From the NCBI RefSeq assembly GCF_014898815.1, contig NW_026515543.1, positions 3,348,001 through 3,412,000 on the forward strand: DNA of 64,000 bases, read 5' to 3'. The DNA comes from Panonychus citri (lineage: Eukaryota; Arthropoda; Arachnida; Trombidiformes; Tetranychidae). Below are positions 21,798-33,095 of this stretch, piece after piece; position 1 is the first letter of the stretch; every line of letters begins with the position of its first letter. The translations under genes and the position numbers were made by a program. The notes beneath the pieces were generated by a model. The model did no database searches and was not told where the DNA came from. It saw only the letters and a program-made list of their open reading frames with translations.

Positions 21798-24700
21798 TTA
21801 GATTGATAGAGATGCGATTTTACTTGCGAGTCTCTTGAAATCTTCAATCGACATCGATTCAATTTGCTTGATAAATTGTTCCCTTTCTGTTTCCCTTTTC
21901 CTTTTGGCTTCTACTTCCGGTGATGCTGATTTCGCATCTTTTTCATCTGGAACTGTATCAGTTTCGTTTATTGAATCATTATTGTTACTTAGATCAGCTG
22001 AACTCGTGGTTGTAACATCATCGGTGTTTCCATTTGGTGACATTGTTGTGACAACATTTTCTATCGATGAAGATGAAGATGATTCTGGTGGTGAGATCGA
22101 TGTGGAAGATGATGATGAATCTTTATCATCTTTCTCTTTTGATTCAATCTCTTTCTTTTTCTTATCTTCATCTTCTATTGTTTCCAAAGGTCCCATTGTT
22201 GTCATCAAACCGGATGAGGAAATATTTTCACCATTATTTATATTTGTCTTTTCGCTTATTTTATCATCACCATCGGATTCTTTGGGTAAATAAGACAGGG
22301 AAGATTCTGATTCTGTTGGTCTCTTTTCATCTTCTTCTTTTTTACCTGATTCTATTCCACTTCCGTTTGATCCATTTGGTATTTTAGATTCAGATGGATT
22401 CTTATTCTTGTCCTTTTCCGGTTCAACATTTGAACTTTTCAAAAGCTCAGAGGGAGTTAAAGGTTTCTCAGAGGATGAAGATGGTGACAGTTCTGAAGAT
22501 CCTGAATAAGATGAAGGTTCAACATCCACTGAACTTACAAATGTCGTTGGTAATTCAGTTGTCGTTGTTGATGATGATGATGGTGATGAGGGAGATGATG
22601 AAGTTGATTCGTTTGTTACATTGTTATTGTTGCTTTCTTCATTATCTCTTCCATTGTTATCTAAAGTTGTTGGAGACAATGTTGTTGATGTTGTTGTTAG
22701 TGTTGTGCTTGTGGTTGTTGTTGTTGTTGTTGTTGTTGGGATTGAATCGTTGGTTGGCTTAGTAGGTCTTGGAAGATGGCGATTGCCACAAGCGGGGTCA
22801 GTGTTTTTTGTCACTTCGGTAAAAGTGTTTGGAACTTGAGGTTTTTCATTATCATCGTCGTTTGAAGGTCGTGGTGGAGGGAATACGAAAAAAGGCCAAC
22901 TAGGAGGTAAAGGGGAAGGTTTCGACTTCTCCCAGAATCGATGGCCAGTTTGGCATTTTCTTCCTCCTTTAGTTCCAGAATCATTTCTACACCCACCGCG
23001 ATTACCATTACCATAGCTTCCGTTATTATTGTGACCTCCATACCTGTTTCCATTTCCTCTTCGACCGCCGTTGCCTGGTCTTTTGCCGAAATGACGACGA
23101 GGATTATGAGGAACCCAACGAGGTTTGTATCGTCTTCGTGAGGGATTGTATGTGGACGATGAAACGGCAAAGGTTGATTCTGGTTCAGAATCTGCGATTG
23201 AATTTGGATTTGGATTTGAGGTTGAAGGAGTTGAAGGTGAAGGTTCAGCTGATGGTTGTGCTGGTGCTGGTGGAGGTAAGGCTGGGTTGAAAGGGGGTAA
23301 AACTGGAGGTGGAGGTGGGATCATTGGTCTGAATTGGTTTGGTCGATCAAAAAATGGCCTCATAAACGGAGGAGGTTCCAGTGGACTCCATTGTTGGAAT
23401 GGAGAAGTAACTAAATCAAACAATCGATCAGGATCAAAACCTAAAATGAGAGACAACAAAAATCATAACAATTGAAAGAAAGAATTGAAAAAAATACTCT
23501 AATTAACTTCAACAATCAGAGCAAAAATCGATGATACTAATTGGAAATAAGTTAACTAATTACATACCGGGTGGTTGTGGAAATTGAATTGAAGCATCAA
23601 GGTAAGGAATTGACATTTGAAACCAAGTCCGTTCATTTCCTTGTCGATCTGAAAAAATCAATTGTAACAATTTACGAACAATTAGTAAAAGAAATCATTT
23701 GATTTACTTGTTGCTTCTTTATGAATTATTGATAATCTTAATATCCTCCAATCTAATCAATACAATTTAGTTGTTAGTTTAACAGGTAATAAGTAACAAT
23801 CAATATCTCTCACTGATTAAATAATTAATCATCTACAATCAATTCCAGCAAACAAATAGATGTTTAAATTATTGATTAGTTGACCATAACTTTTAATTTA
23901 CTCTTAAAATTGTTAAACACAATTGATTCACAATCAAAGTCTCTAAGTGTATCAATTTTAATTAAAACAAAAAAAATCATAAACATGAACAATTTAATTG
24001 ATAAATTAAATCATCAAAATTGTTCATTGATTCAAATGAAATCCATTGTGTAATATAAGTTAATTGTTTGGGTGTATTATCATTTACTTAAATACAATAA
24101 TCGTTAACCATTATTATGATTGATTAATTTGGTTTACTTAATTGTTAGTAAAAAATTAATACTCTATTAACACGATAATCAGGTATCCATATACATCTAT
24201 GTAATTATCTGATCATTATGATTGTTAATTGTGAGTTTAATTTTCTAAATTAATTGTTATGAGAAAGAAAAAATAGAAACTTAGAACCGAGAATCATGAA
24301 ATTTTCTTGAAATTCTGAGCTGAATTTCTCATGAACAATTGCTCATCAACTTCCAACGGAATAGATATTGAGTATTTCTTTTCTTTTATGTAGATTAATG
24401 TTGATTAGAATAACAATTTATTCAAATTCTATCTATTATAATTATAAAATGGTAATAAGAATTGATTGTCAATTGAATGTCAATCCCAAACTAAATTAAG
24501 ATAAATTCAAGATCTAAATGTTATATTATTATGGAAATGGGTTTACACCTTAATCCAAGTTTCATCTTATTGAATTTTTACCTTCTCTTCAGGTAAAGAA
24601 GATGAAATTTACCTAATATCATGTAGCTTAAGGTGAAGATGAATATATTATTATAATTATTATCATTTCTAGAATGAGAACGAATTGATTTTCTAATTCA

Positions 24701-26566
24701 AATTGGATAATTAATTTAATTTTAATTCGTTTTTTTGTTAAATCTTTAAATGCGGAAGAAATTTATACAATTAGGGAAATAATAACAATCTTATTTATCA
24801 ACAATGTCATTGTACTTAAATTACTAATCTAAAGGGTGTGGTAGTGATCATATTAATCAATTTAATGAATCAAGTTAATTGCAAGGTTAATTTTGAGTTG
24901 TTAACTTTGATTGTTTGATAGTTGTTGATGTTGTGGTTGAAAGAAAGGATCAAGATGAAGGGCAAAGGTGGACAAAGGTGAGAAATCAAATATCAGGATA
25001 TGTCATATGTATGAGACGTGGATGAAGATGAAGATGAAGATAAAGATGAGGATGAGGATGAGGATGTTGGTGAATTTTGTAAGAGAAAAATGAAAAAATC
25101 AAACAGAAAGTTGACAAAATGAAGGAGATTTTTTGCCGATAAAGTAAAAGATAAACAATAATGATGATGATGATGATACTCATACTCTTTATCATCATCT
25201 TCTTTGTCTCCATCATCTTCATCATCGTGATGAAGCCTCAAGGAGCATCTTCTTTGCATCACAAGAAGATGAAGATAAAGAAGGAAAAAAAAAAGTTTCC
25301 TCACTGTAAATACTCATGAGACTATTTTTCCTAATAAAATTGACAAGCACAAAGTAAGAGAAAAGATGATGATAATGATGATGATGATTAAGATGAGGAT
25401 GATAAATATATCTGAATGAGACCCTGATCTACCTGCACAACCATTTTCTCTGTCTCACTTTATCTTCCAAGAGCGAAACGATTCCAATTGAATTGAATTG
25501 AATTCTGTTATAATATAACCAAATGATTTTCTTTAACCGGAAAACCTTTTGTCTTTTTCACTTTCAATCTTCATCTTCTATTGTCTTTCAGCATTTCTTA
25601 TAAACAGATAATAATTTATTACGATAATTTTTAAAGCTTGTTCCTCTTCATCATCAACCATTTACTGACCACTATTTACCCAAACAATTTACATTAACTG
25701 ACCTTAACTGAATATAAATATATTTATCTACCGTATGAATGGTTAACAATAGACTTTAGTTCTGGAAGAAATAAAAAGCCTCAGGGCATCAGAAGCTAAT
25801 GTTACACCGGTGAGAGAGAGAGAGAGAGAGTAACTTACTGACCAAAGCAAAAAAAGATGGACTTTGGTTGATAGGGAAGAGAGTGAGATTGTGGATGGTT
25901 AAATTTGATTGTCAACAGTTAATTTGATTATTTTATCATGATGATGATGATAGAAAACAATATACACTGAAAACCTTTAATTTGACAATCTAAAAGTTTG
26001 ATTGTTGAAAGGTTTTACTTTCATCACTTTAGCTTTTTGCTGCCCTCGGGTCAATTTCAGGCTTAACCATTAATTGGATAACAATTATTATCATCATCTC
26101 TTTGCCTGTGTTAAATTGTAATTCATCAAATCACCTTAAGCACAATTCATTGTTGTAATAATCATATTAGTCTATTATCAATATAATAGTTAATCTGCTT
26201 TGTATTAATATATTATAATATTTTTAATCAACACCGATTGTGATTTTAACAATCAACAAACTTTAATCAATGTGATTGTCCAATATGTAAATCGGTTGAT
26301 CAACAATATAAATTGTTGACTTTGCAAACAACAGTTTGAAAATTTGTTTAAATAAAATCAAATTAAATCAAATCAACTTACTCCTTTCTTGATGATGATA
26401 TCCATGGGAGTTAATTGTTACAATCAAAGTCTAATTGTTGATGACAAAAAAAAAGTGAAAAAGTTTCTCAATTAGAAATAAAAATCTCATTGATTTAAGT
26501 TAATAAAATGAAACAAAATTGTAAACATACCGTTATTATTAAAATGGCTGATTGATAAATGATCAT
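21798..26566 (-). CDS. Secreted Pro/Thr/Ser-rich acidic protein, function unknown
   Basis: Four exons are proposed: 26566-26531, 26430-26382, 23648-23568 and 23440-21798, 602 aa, with donors GTATGT, GTAAGT and GTATGT, and consistent phases (0, 1, 1). Exons 1-2 give MIIYQSAILIITTLIVTINS, a good signal peptide, followed by HGYHHQERN. Next come FQMSIPYLDASIQFPQPPGF, a Pro-rich block, a Gly/Asn/Arg-rich block (near residues 165-205) with two Cys, a third Cys in DPACGN, long poly-Thr and poly-Ser runs, an Asp/Glu-rich stretch, and a helical C-terminus (EREQFIKQIESMSIEDFKRL). Many NxS/T sites and mucin-like Thr/Ser runs suggest heavy glycosylation. No known domain is recognised. It could be a matrix, cuticle or silk-associated protein, but that is a guess. 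The last exon is secure; the two small 5' exons are less so. Confidence 0.6.
23649..26381 (-). other. Intron 2 of the secreted-protein gene (2.7 kb)
   Basis: AT-rich, with ATC/GAT triplet runs near 25010-25060 and 25160-25220 and a GA repeat at 25812-25830. The overlapping His- and Met-rich minus-strand frames at 24986-25304 come from the triplet runs and are not credible genes. No other exon is recognised. Confidence 0.55.
25812..25830. repeat. GA microsatellite
   Basis: An uninterrupted (GA)n tract of about 19 bases inside the intron of the secreted-protein gene. Confidence 0.9.
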
Positions 26567-29500
26567 TTTGATTACAATGATAGTTAATTGTTGACAATAA
26601 AAGTAACACAATGTATCAGATGAAAACACAAAATCACAATTGATCAACAACAATTAAACTTTGAAAACATAAAAGTTTTCTTTCAACAATAAAATAATAG
26701 AAAAGTTTTTATCGAATGAGAAGAGGAAAAAAAATTCCAATTTTGTAAATCGGAACAGAAATAGAAAAAAAAAGTTCCAAGAGAAACTGAAACTGAAGAT
26801 GTGAAACAATCAACTAATAACAATGATAATTAAAGTTGAAACTGAACAAAGTTCCGTGCCAATAAGGTGCTGATCCTGAACAAAAAGGAACCATTGAAAC
26901 CTGATAATATCTGACTTATATTAAGTTCTCAGGTTGGCCAACCGGTTGCAAGAATATATCAGGTTTCTTGGAACCTCTGAAGAAAAGAGGTTGTAACATG
27001 GAAAAGAAAATTTCTCAAAGATAAAGAATCAGAATTTTTTGGTGGAAAAAGAACTAAAAGAAAGAGAAAAAGAAAGAGAAAAAGGCTGAGCATTATCATC
27101 ATTATCATCTTATGCATGATGAAAGGTGAAGAGAAAGTTAAAAGAGAGAGAGAGAGAGAGATGAAGGATGATAAGATTCAGAGAGTGAGAGTATATATTG
27201 TAATATATTTCACTTTTTTTCCAACTCAATTGATTGACTTGTGTCATTAGGAAGATGAAATAATGATGATAAGGATGATAATCAAGCCTCTCTCTCTAAT
27301 TTAGATGATGTTAAAATGATGATTATTATTATCATTTATGATAATAACCGGAAACCTAGCATTCAAATCGGAAACCCTTCAGGCTGATTGTTCAAGTTTA
27401 CTTGTTATCCATAAATAAGGAAGAAGTGAAAAAAAAATTCATCAAGATTGATGAACTTGATTATTGTTAATTGCACTTACAGGTTCAATTACATCGCTAA
27501 TTATTTGTTATTTATCATCATTCGTAATCAACTGTGTAATATATGCAACAATTGAGTTAATTGCATTGGTAATTTTCATGAAAAATTTGATATTTAATTG
27601 ATTACAATCAGACATTTAAAGTTATTACATTGAAGTTTTTTTTTGTTTCATCACTCTTGTTGTTGATTGTTTAACTTTAATTGATACATTTAATTCAATC
27701 ATCCGGGAAGTGTTTAATTTACTCATTATGTTTACAATTAAATGAACAGGTTGATTGAGTTTCATATTTACTGTTATAAGCAATTTATTTGATTGCAAAA
27801 GTTAATTGTATTTACTTGGAGGTGATGATGATTTGCAACAATTTGTATTTAAAAACTTTATTGTTTGTTTGTTCAATCAATGATCATTGTGGTGAAGGAT
27901 TTAAACAATTAGTTAATTGTTGTTGATCAAATGGTCAAACGATTAACAATGTGATGAGAAAAATATTTCAAAAGTAACAATCAAATTTGATTAGTTTTGA
28001 GAACAATTTAAATCATAATTATAGTTTAGTTCTTATGATTAATATTTACAGAGAAATTAATAAAAAAAATCTCAATGAAACTTTTTTTTTCTTTGTATAT
28101 TTACAGCTGATGGAGACCAACACTCAACAATTTACTGATTGTGACATTGAAAATCACCAATTGTTATTTCAATTGTATCATCATCATGTCTTATTATTAT
28201 CATAATCAATGGGAATCAAATTAAATTGTTAATGGTGAAAAAAAACTTAGAAAAAGTTACTAACCCAAGAATATTTAACTTTAACTCTGAATTATTACTT
28301 AATTCAAGTTAATCATGGACAATCAAAGCTCACCAATAGATTCAGTATATTGTAGTTATGGTGAGTGTTGAGAAAAAAAAATCATAAATCAACTCATTTG
28401 ATTAGCTTGATAATCAACTTTCAATTCGTTAATCGCAGTAATTATTAATAGTTGCTGAGAAAAACAAGATTACGATTATTACTTAACCTTTTTTTCTGGG
28501 TTTGGTTTGATTTAATGTTAATCATTGATGATTAAACCTTCAGTTAACTAAAGCCTTTGGTAATTGTTGTTGATTAAAAGTGAATCAACTAAATTGTATG
28601 GCTCAATGTAAACAAATAATCAATGAAAATTAACAATACAAAAACAATTTAAACTTTTCCTCGAGTTTCTGACCAATGATTAAGATGATTAACCTTGACA
28701 AAGGCACTAGTGATTTGAATTGTTATATTAATTGCTGACAATTATATTGCATCTTTCATGATTATGTCAACAGTGTTTACTATTAATATTTTAAATTGTG
28801 AATCAAATTAACTTAATTATTATCAAAAGCTGAAAAAAAGAGATTCAAATGTCAATCAAGATGAAGGTCAGGAAAAAAAAAGTCACCAAATGATTAACCT
28901 AAGAGATGATAATCAAATGAGCCAAAATTAGGCAGAAATTAGCTGACAATTAGTAAACTCAGTTAATTACATCTAATGGATGTAAAGAAAATTGTTTCAA
29001 ATCAACTCGATAATCAACTAATTGTTGATTGTTGAGAAAGAAACAAGAACCCAAACAAATCATTTTTCTTAGGTCAATGTCAAGGTTTTTCGTTGTGAGT
29101 TGATTGTGTTGATTGTGTTGATTAACAATTATTTCCGGGATTGAATTGAATTGCAATCATGATGATCATCATGATGATTGTCATGTTGATGGTAATAATT
29201 AAGATGATGAATGAGAAATATTTGCAAAAAAAATAAGGAAGAGAATGAGATTAACCTGAACAAGAACGAGAATCAAAGGTTATTATCCAAATAATTTACT
29301 GATTGTTGTTCACATTTGATTATGATGAATGAATGAAATTGATTGAAGTGAATCATCATTTATAAATCAGCAACAATCACTCAGATAATATAATTATAAA
29401 TATAAAGAAAAAGCAACAACAACAACAACAAAAAAAGGGTTAAACTGTTACTCTTTTTTATGATTATATCGAGGGACCCGTTTGATGTTTTCATCTTGAT

Positions 29501-30034
29501 GATTACAATTTGATTCAGTTTATCAACGACTTTAATTACAATTTATTTTTCCCCAAATTATTAAGTGTTATTATCATTGTTTGTGAGTATGTTTGGAAGA
29601 TCATTCAACCTTTAAACTCCTGAAGAAGATGAAGAAGAAGAAAAAATTTTAAGAATAGAACAAAAAAATCTCCACCTTTTTTACCTTTTCATTGCGATCA
29701 TCAGTCTATCATCATCATCATCATCATCGTCTATTTGGTGACACAACAAGTGATTCTCTCATCATATTGTCATTTACATCAAATCAATTGATTGTGAACA
29801 ACATTCGTATAGTTGATGAAAAAAAAATCAATCCAAATTCTGTGATAATTGCGAAAACTGTTTGTGATTTACTAACGAAAACTCCAATATCAACAGAGAC
29901 TTTCCCCTTCGATTTTCTGGTCATCAATTCTGTTTCCGTTTTCCGTTGGTTTCAATACGATTTTTGTGATTAACTAACTTTTTCACTGTTTGATTGAGTT
30001 TAATTCTCTGTGATAAGTTGATTCGTTGAAGACG
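26567..30034. other. Intergenic region between divergent genes
   Basis: It separates the secreted-protein gene (minus) from the GAF gene (plus). It has purine-rich DNA near 27040-27180 with a GA tract, a 20 bp perfect palindrome at 29156-29175, and an ATC run near 29706. The frame at 29692-29973 begins at a non-ATG codon with poly-His and is not supported. No gene is recognised. Confidence 0.5.
27143..27161. repeat. GA microsatellite
   Basis: A pure AG/GA tract of about 18 bases in purine-rich intergenic DNA. Confidence 0.9.
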
Positions 30035-30481
30035 ATGGCTGTTGATGCTAAGATTGAGGATTTTCAAGCTCGTCTCCATGCTCTTGCTGTTACATTAGAT
30101 GTTTCCAATGTTCTGGTTATGAAATCTGATGAATTGTCTCTTAAGGTTGATTTAAGTGGCGGTCCTGAAGCGGAAAATTTCCCTCTGGGCATGGAGGAGT
30201 TACGATCACCTGAACGTAAATTATATTGTGAAAAGGTAATTGAATCAAATGGACCTTTAATTGTTAATGATTCAACTAAATCAGACGAATGGAAAGATAA
30301 TATCGACGCAGCTAAACATGGGCTAATCTCTTACATTGGTGTTCCCCTTCATGGTCCTGATGGTTCAATTCAGGGAACCGTTTGTGCTGTTGATAAAAAA
30401 GCTCATTCATTTGATGATAATTCACTTAAAGCCATCACCCAATTACGAGATGATATTGAAAAGTTTGTCATCGAAAAGTAA
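30035..30481 (+). CDS. Stand-alone GAF-domain protein, intronless, bacterial-like
   Basis: A single frame from ATG 30035, 148 aa (MAVDAKIEDFQARLHAL). The whole protein is one GAF domain. Family-like stretches are YCEKVIESNGPLIVNDSTKS (residues 67-86), LISYIGVPLHGPDGSIQGTV (100-119) and CAVDKKAHSFDDNSLKAITQL (120-140). Small single-GAF proteins with this VPL.GPDG...GT.CA.D pattern are common in bacteria, where they bind small ligands or act in signalling. Animal GAF domains are normally parts of larger proteins such as phosphodiesterases. No catalytic domain is attached. There is no intron, but codon choice is AT-rich like the neighbours, so it is part of the arthropod chromosome. I infer possible horizontal acquisition. 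Ligand and role are unknown. Bacterial contamination is unlikely because AT-rich arthropod DNA continues on both sides. Confidence 0.82.
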   Translation: MAVDAKIEDFQARLHALAVTLDVSNVLVMKSDELSLKVDLSGGPEAENFPLGMEELRSPERKLYCEKVIESNGPLIVNDSTKSDEWKDNIDAAKHGLISYIGVPLHGPDGSIQGTVCAVDKKAHSFDDNSLKAITQLRDDIEKFVIEK

Positions 30482-31739
30482 TCAACTAAAAATTATGATT
30501 AAAAAAAAACAATCCAAACTTTAATCTAAAATATTAAATTGTAATCTAATCGCAAGTTAATTACAGTTACAGTTTAATCAATACGTAATTGTAATCAATC
30601 AACTGCGACAGCAATTTAAGTTTGTATTGAGTCTGAAAGTAAATCTTTTTTTCGTATGATATTATTGGTTTGATTTCTCATTTTATTGACCAACAATTAA
30701 TTAACCATAATTGATTTAACTCTATTATAATCACCAACAATCAATAAATCAATGAATGAATCAAATTTCAAGACAATAATCAACAGGAACAACAACAATT
30801 AAATGATTGATGGTATGAAAAGTCAATTCAATTAATGATTAAAATGAGAGGAAAAAATTTAGTTAATTGTTAAAGTTAAAAGTTGAATTAAAACAAATAT
30901 TGTCTACTAATTGTTGACACTAAATTTGCTTTCACCTGATCAATTTAATCTAATGATTAACCCAAGAAAATATCTCGCTTGTTTTAATATTAACACTCAA
31001 TGATTAACTAATTGTTGGTTTAATCAATAACCCTAAAGGTTTAATATTCAACCCAAATCAGTGAGTATGGTCATGACCATGAAGATATCGTATTTATCAT
31101 GACCACCATGATAATCAGATTCCCTGATGAATTAATTAAAAAATGAACACAAGTAAACAATCAAGTTTCAAAATAAGCTTTCCAATGATGATGATTGATC
31201 AGTTGGCTTAATTGTAACAGTTAATTTAGTAAACAGAGACACAATAATCTGTGAATATTGATTAATACAATATTCATATGTGAGTGAATGTTAATTTCAT
31301 CCGAAATTGATTGAAGCAAATGATCAAATTAATAAATTGTGTTAGTTGATTGTTTTCTGTTTCTGTTGAATCTTTTTTCTTTCTCTATTGATAAGATGAT
31401 CCAGAATTTATGTGAACAAATTGTTGTGATTGAATTGTAACAAAATGAGAGAGAGAGAAAGAAATAAATTCAAAGCTGATCTGAATAAGATTGAAATGTG
31501 GGATTAGTCCACCCACTTATCCACCCTGAAAACCTTTTGTCATCCTGAAAACTGAGCAATTGAAACAATAACATCAACAGAGCTGAAATGAAACAAAAAC
31601 AAATGACATAACCAAGAAATAGACAGAAAAACAAAGTTTCTTTAGCTCAACTGTTCACAACAACAACAACAGACTGAAGATGATTTTTTTGCTTGTTTAT
31701 CCTTCAAGATTTAAGGATGAAATCAGATGATGATAAAGA

Positions 31740-31741
<2 letters not shown>

Positions 31742-31788
<47 letters not shown>
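31742..31788. repeat. GA microsatellite
   Basis: A pure AG/GA tract of about 47 bases. It creates an artificial Arg-Glu reading frame. Confidence 0.95.
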
Positions 31789-31789
<1 letters not shown>

Positions 31790-33045
31790 GAGGATGAGGA
31801 TGAAGATGAGAAAAAAATATTGACGGTAATCGGTGCTCATCGAGGCTTGAGGTTGTTTCTTTTTCAAGTTCAATTGCTTCAGTTTTTTATCTCCATCTCT
31901 TTACATGGAGAGAGAGAAAAGATTCTGAGGATGAATGAAAAAACAGGAGAGGATGAAGAGGAGGCGGTGGGAGAATAGAAGATAAAAAAGACCTGACAGT
32001 TTAATAATTCTAAATAAATAGGTCTGTGGAGACGGAGTGGGTAAGGTTCTTGTCTTTTTCTTCACAAACTAAATTTTCCACCTTAAAAATGAGCCTTAGA
32101 ACTTTTTTTTTATTCTTACCTTGTATTTCGACTTTTTTTTTGCTTCTTCTTCTTCTTCTTCTTTGGTTTCTTGTTTTCTCTTTTCACCTTGATAATGATG
32201 ATAAAAAATACGATTGACTATTGAAAATGATGATAAAAGGGATGACTGAATCAACTTCTTTATCCGGATGATTATTGTTTTGATTCACTTTCGGTTGTCA
32301 GACATTTTCACCTTATCCTTTGTTACTCTCTCATCATCGTAATTATATCACTAATCAAACACAATTGAGGTTTTCTTTGTACCTGAGTAACTTTTTCATC
32401 ATTCTATTATTACCTTTAGGGTGGAGAAAGAGACATTATCTCTTATCATCATGTCTCTTCTTCATGGTTTAATCTTGTTGGTGTTTCCATCAAAGTGGTT
32501 ATGGTTTAAATCAAATGAATGGCAAAAGAAGTGCCAAAAAATGTTGATGAGAAGCACAAGGTTAGAAGATGAAAAAACCAAGATGAAGATGAAGATGATA
32601 ACTTAGATAGGAATTGATAGAAATACTGAAATTGTGAGACTTTCATTATCCTAATTTACCTTTAAATTGTCAACCTCAATCGTGACACCACAGTTAATTG
32701 TGTTCTAATTGTAACAACAAAGAGACGATTCTTCATTGATTAGATATTAATCTTGACCATTGAATATTTTACACGCACGATTAGTTTGGATTGTAAAGTT
32801 GATTAAAATGAATTTTCTATGGAAAAGTAAATCAATCATATACATTAAGCCAATTTCTCATAATCAATTTGTTACCTTTGGTAAAATGGTGATAAAATGA
32901 AATAAATCATTTTTTATCTTCTATTTCAATGTTATCATGTTACAATCATGATTATTTATTTGCATATATCATTTTCACCTGATGCAACAATTTGAATCAA
33001 GTTTCAACCATGATGATAAACATTACACAGAAATACAAGACAGGT

Positions 33046-33047
<2 letters not shown>

Positions 33048-33091
<44 letters not shown>
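33048..33091. repeat. GA microsatellite
   Basis: A pure AG/GA tract of about 43 bases in intergenic DNA. Confidence 0.95.

Positions 33092-33095
<4 letters not shown>

Noticed and set aside
21835..23475. Several plus-strand frames over the secreted-protein gene
   Set aside because: Antisense shadows; Val/Leu/Met-rich translations come from reverse-complemented Thr/Ser codons.
24986..25304. Two overlapping minus-strand His/Met/Ile-rich frames
   Set aside because: Produced by ATC/GAT triplet runs inside an intron; no start context or domain.
29692..29973. 93-codon frame just upstream of the GAF gene
   Set aside because: It begins at a non-ATG codon, opens with poly-His from a triplet run and has no recognisable domain. 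Most likely 5' flank or UTR.
31727..31978. Arg-Glu repeat frame
   Set aside because: Direct translation of a GA microsatellite.
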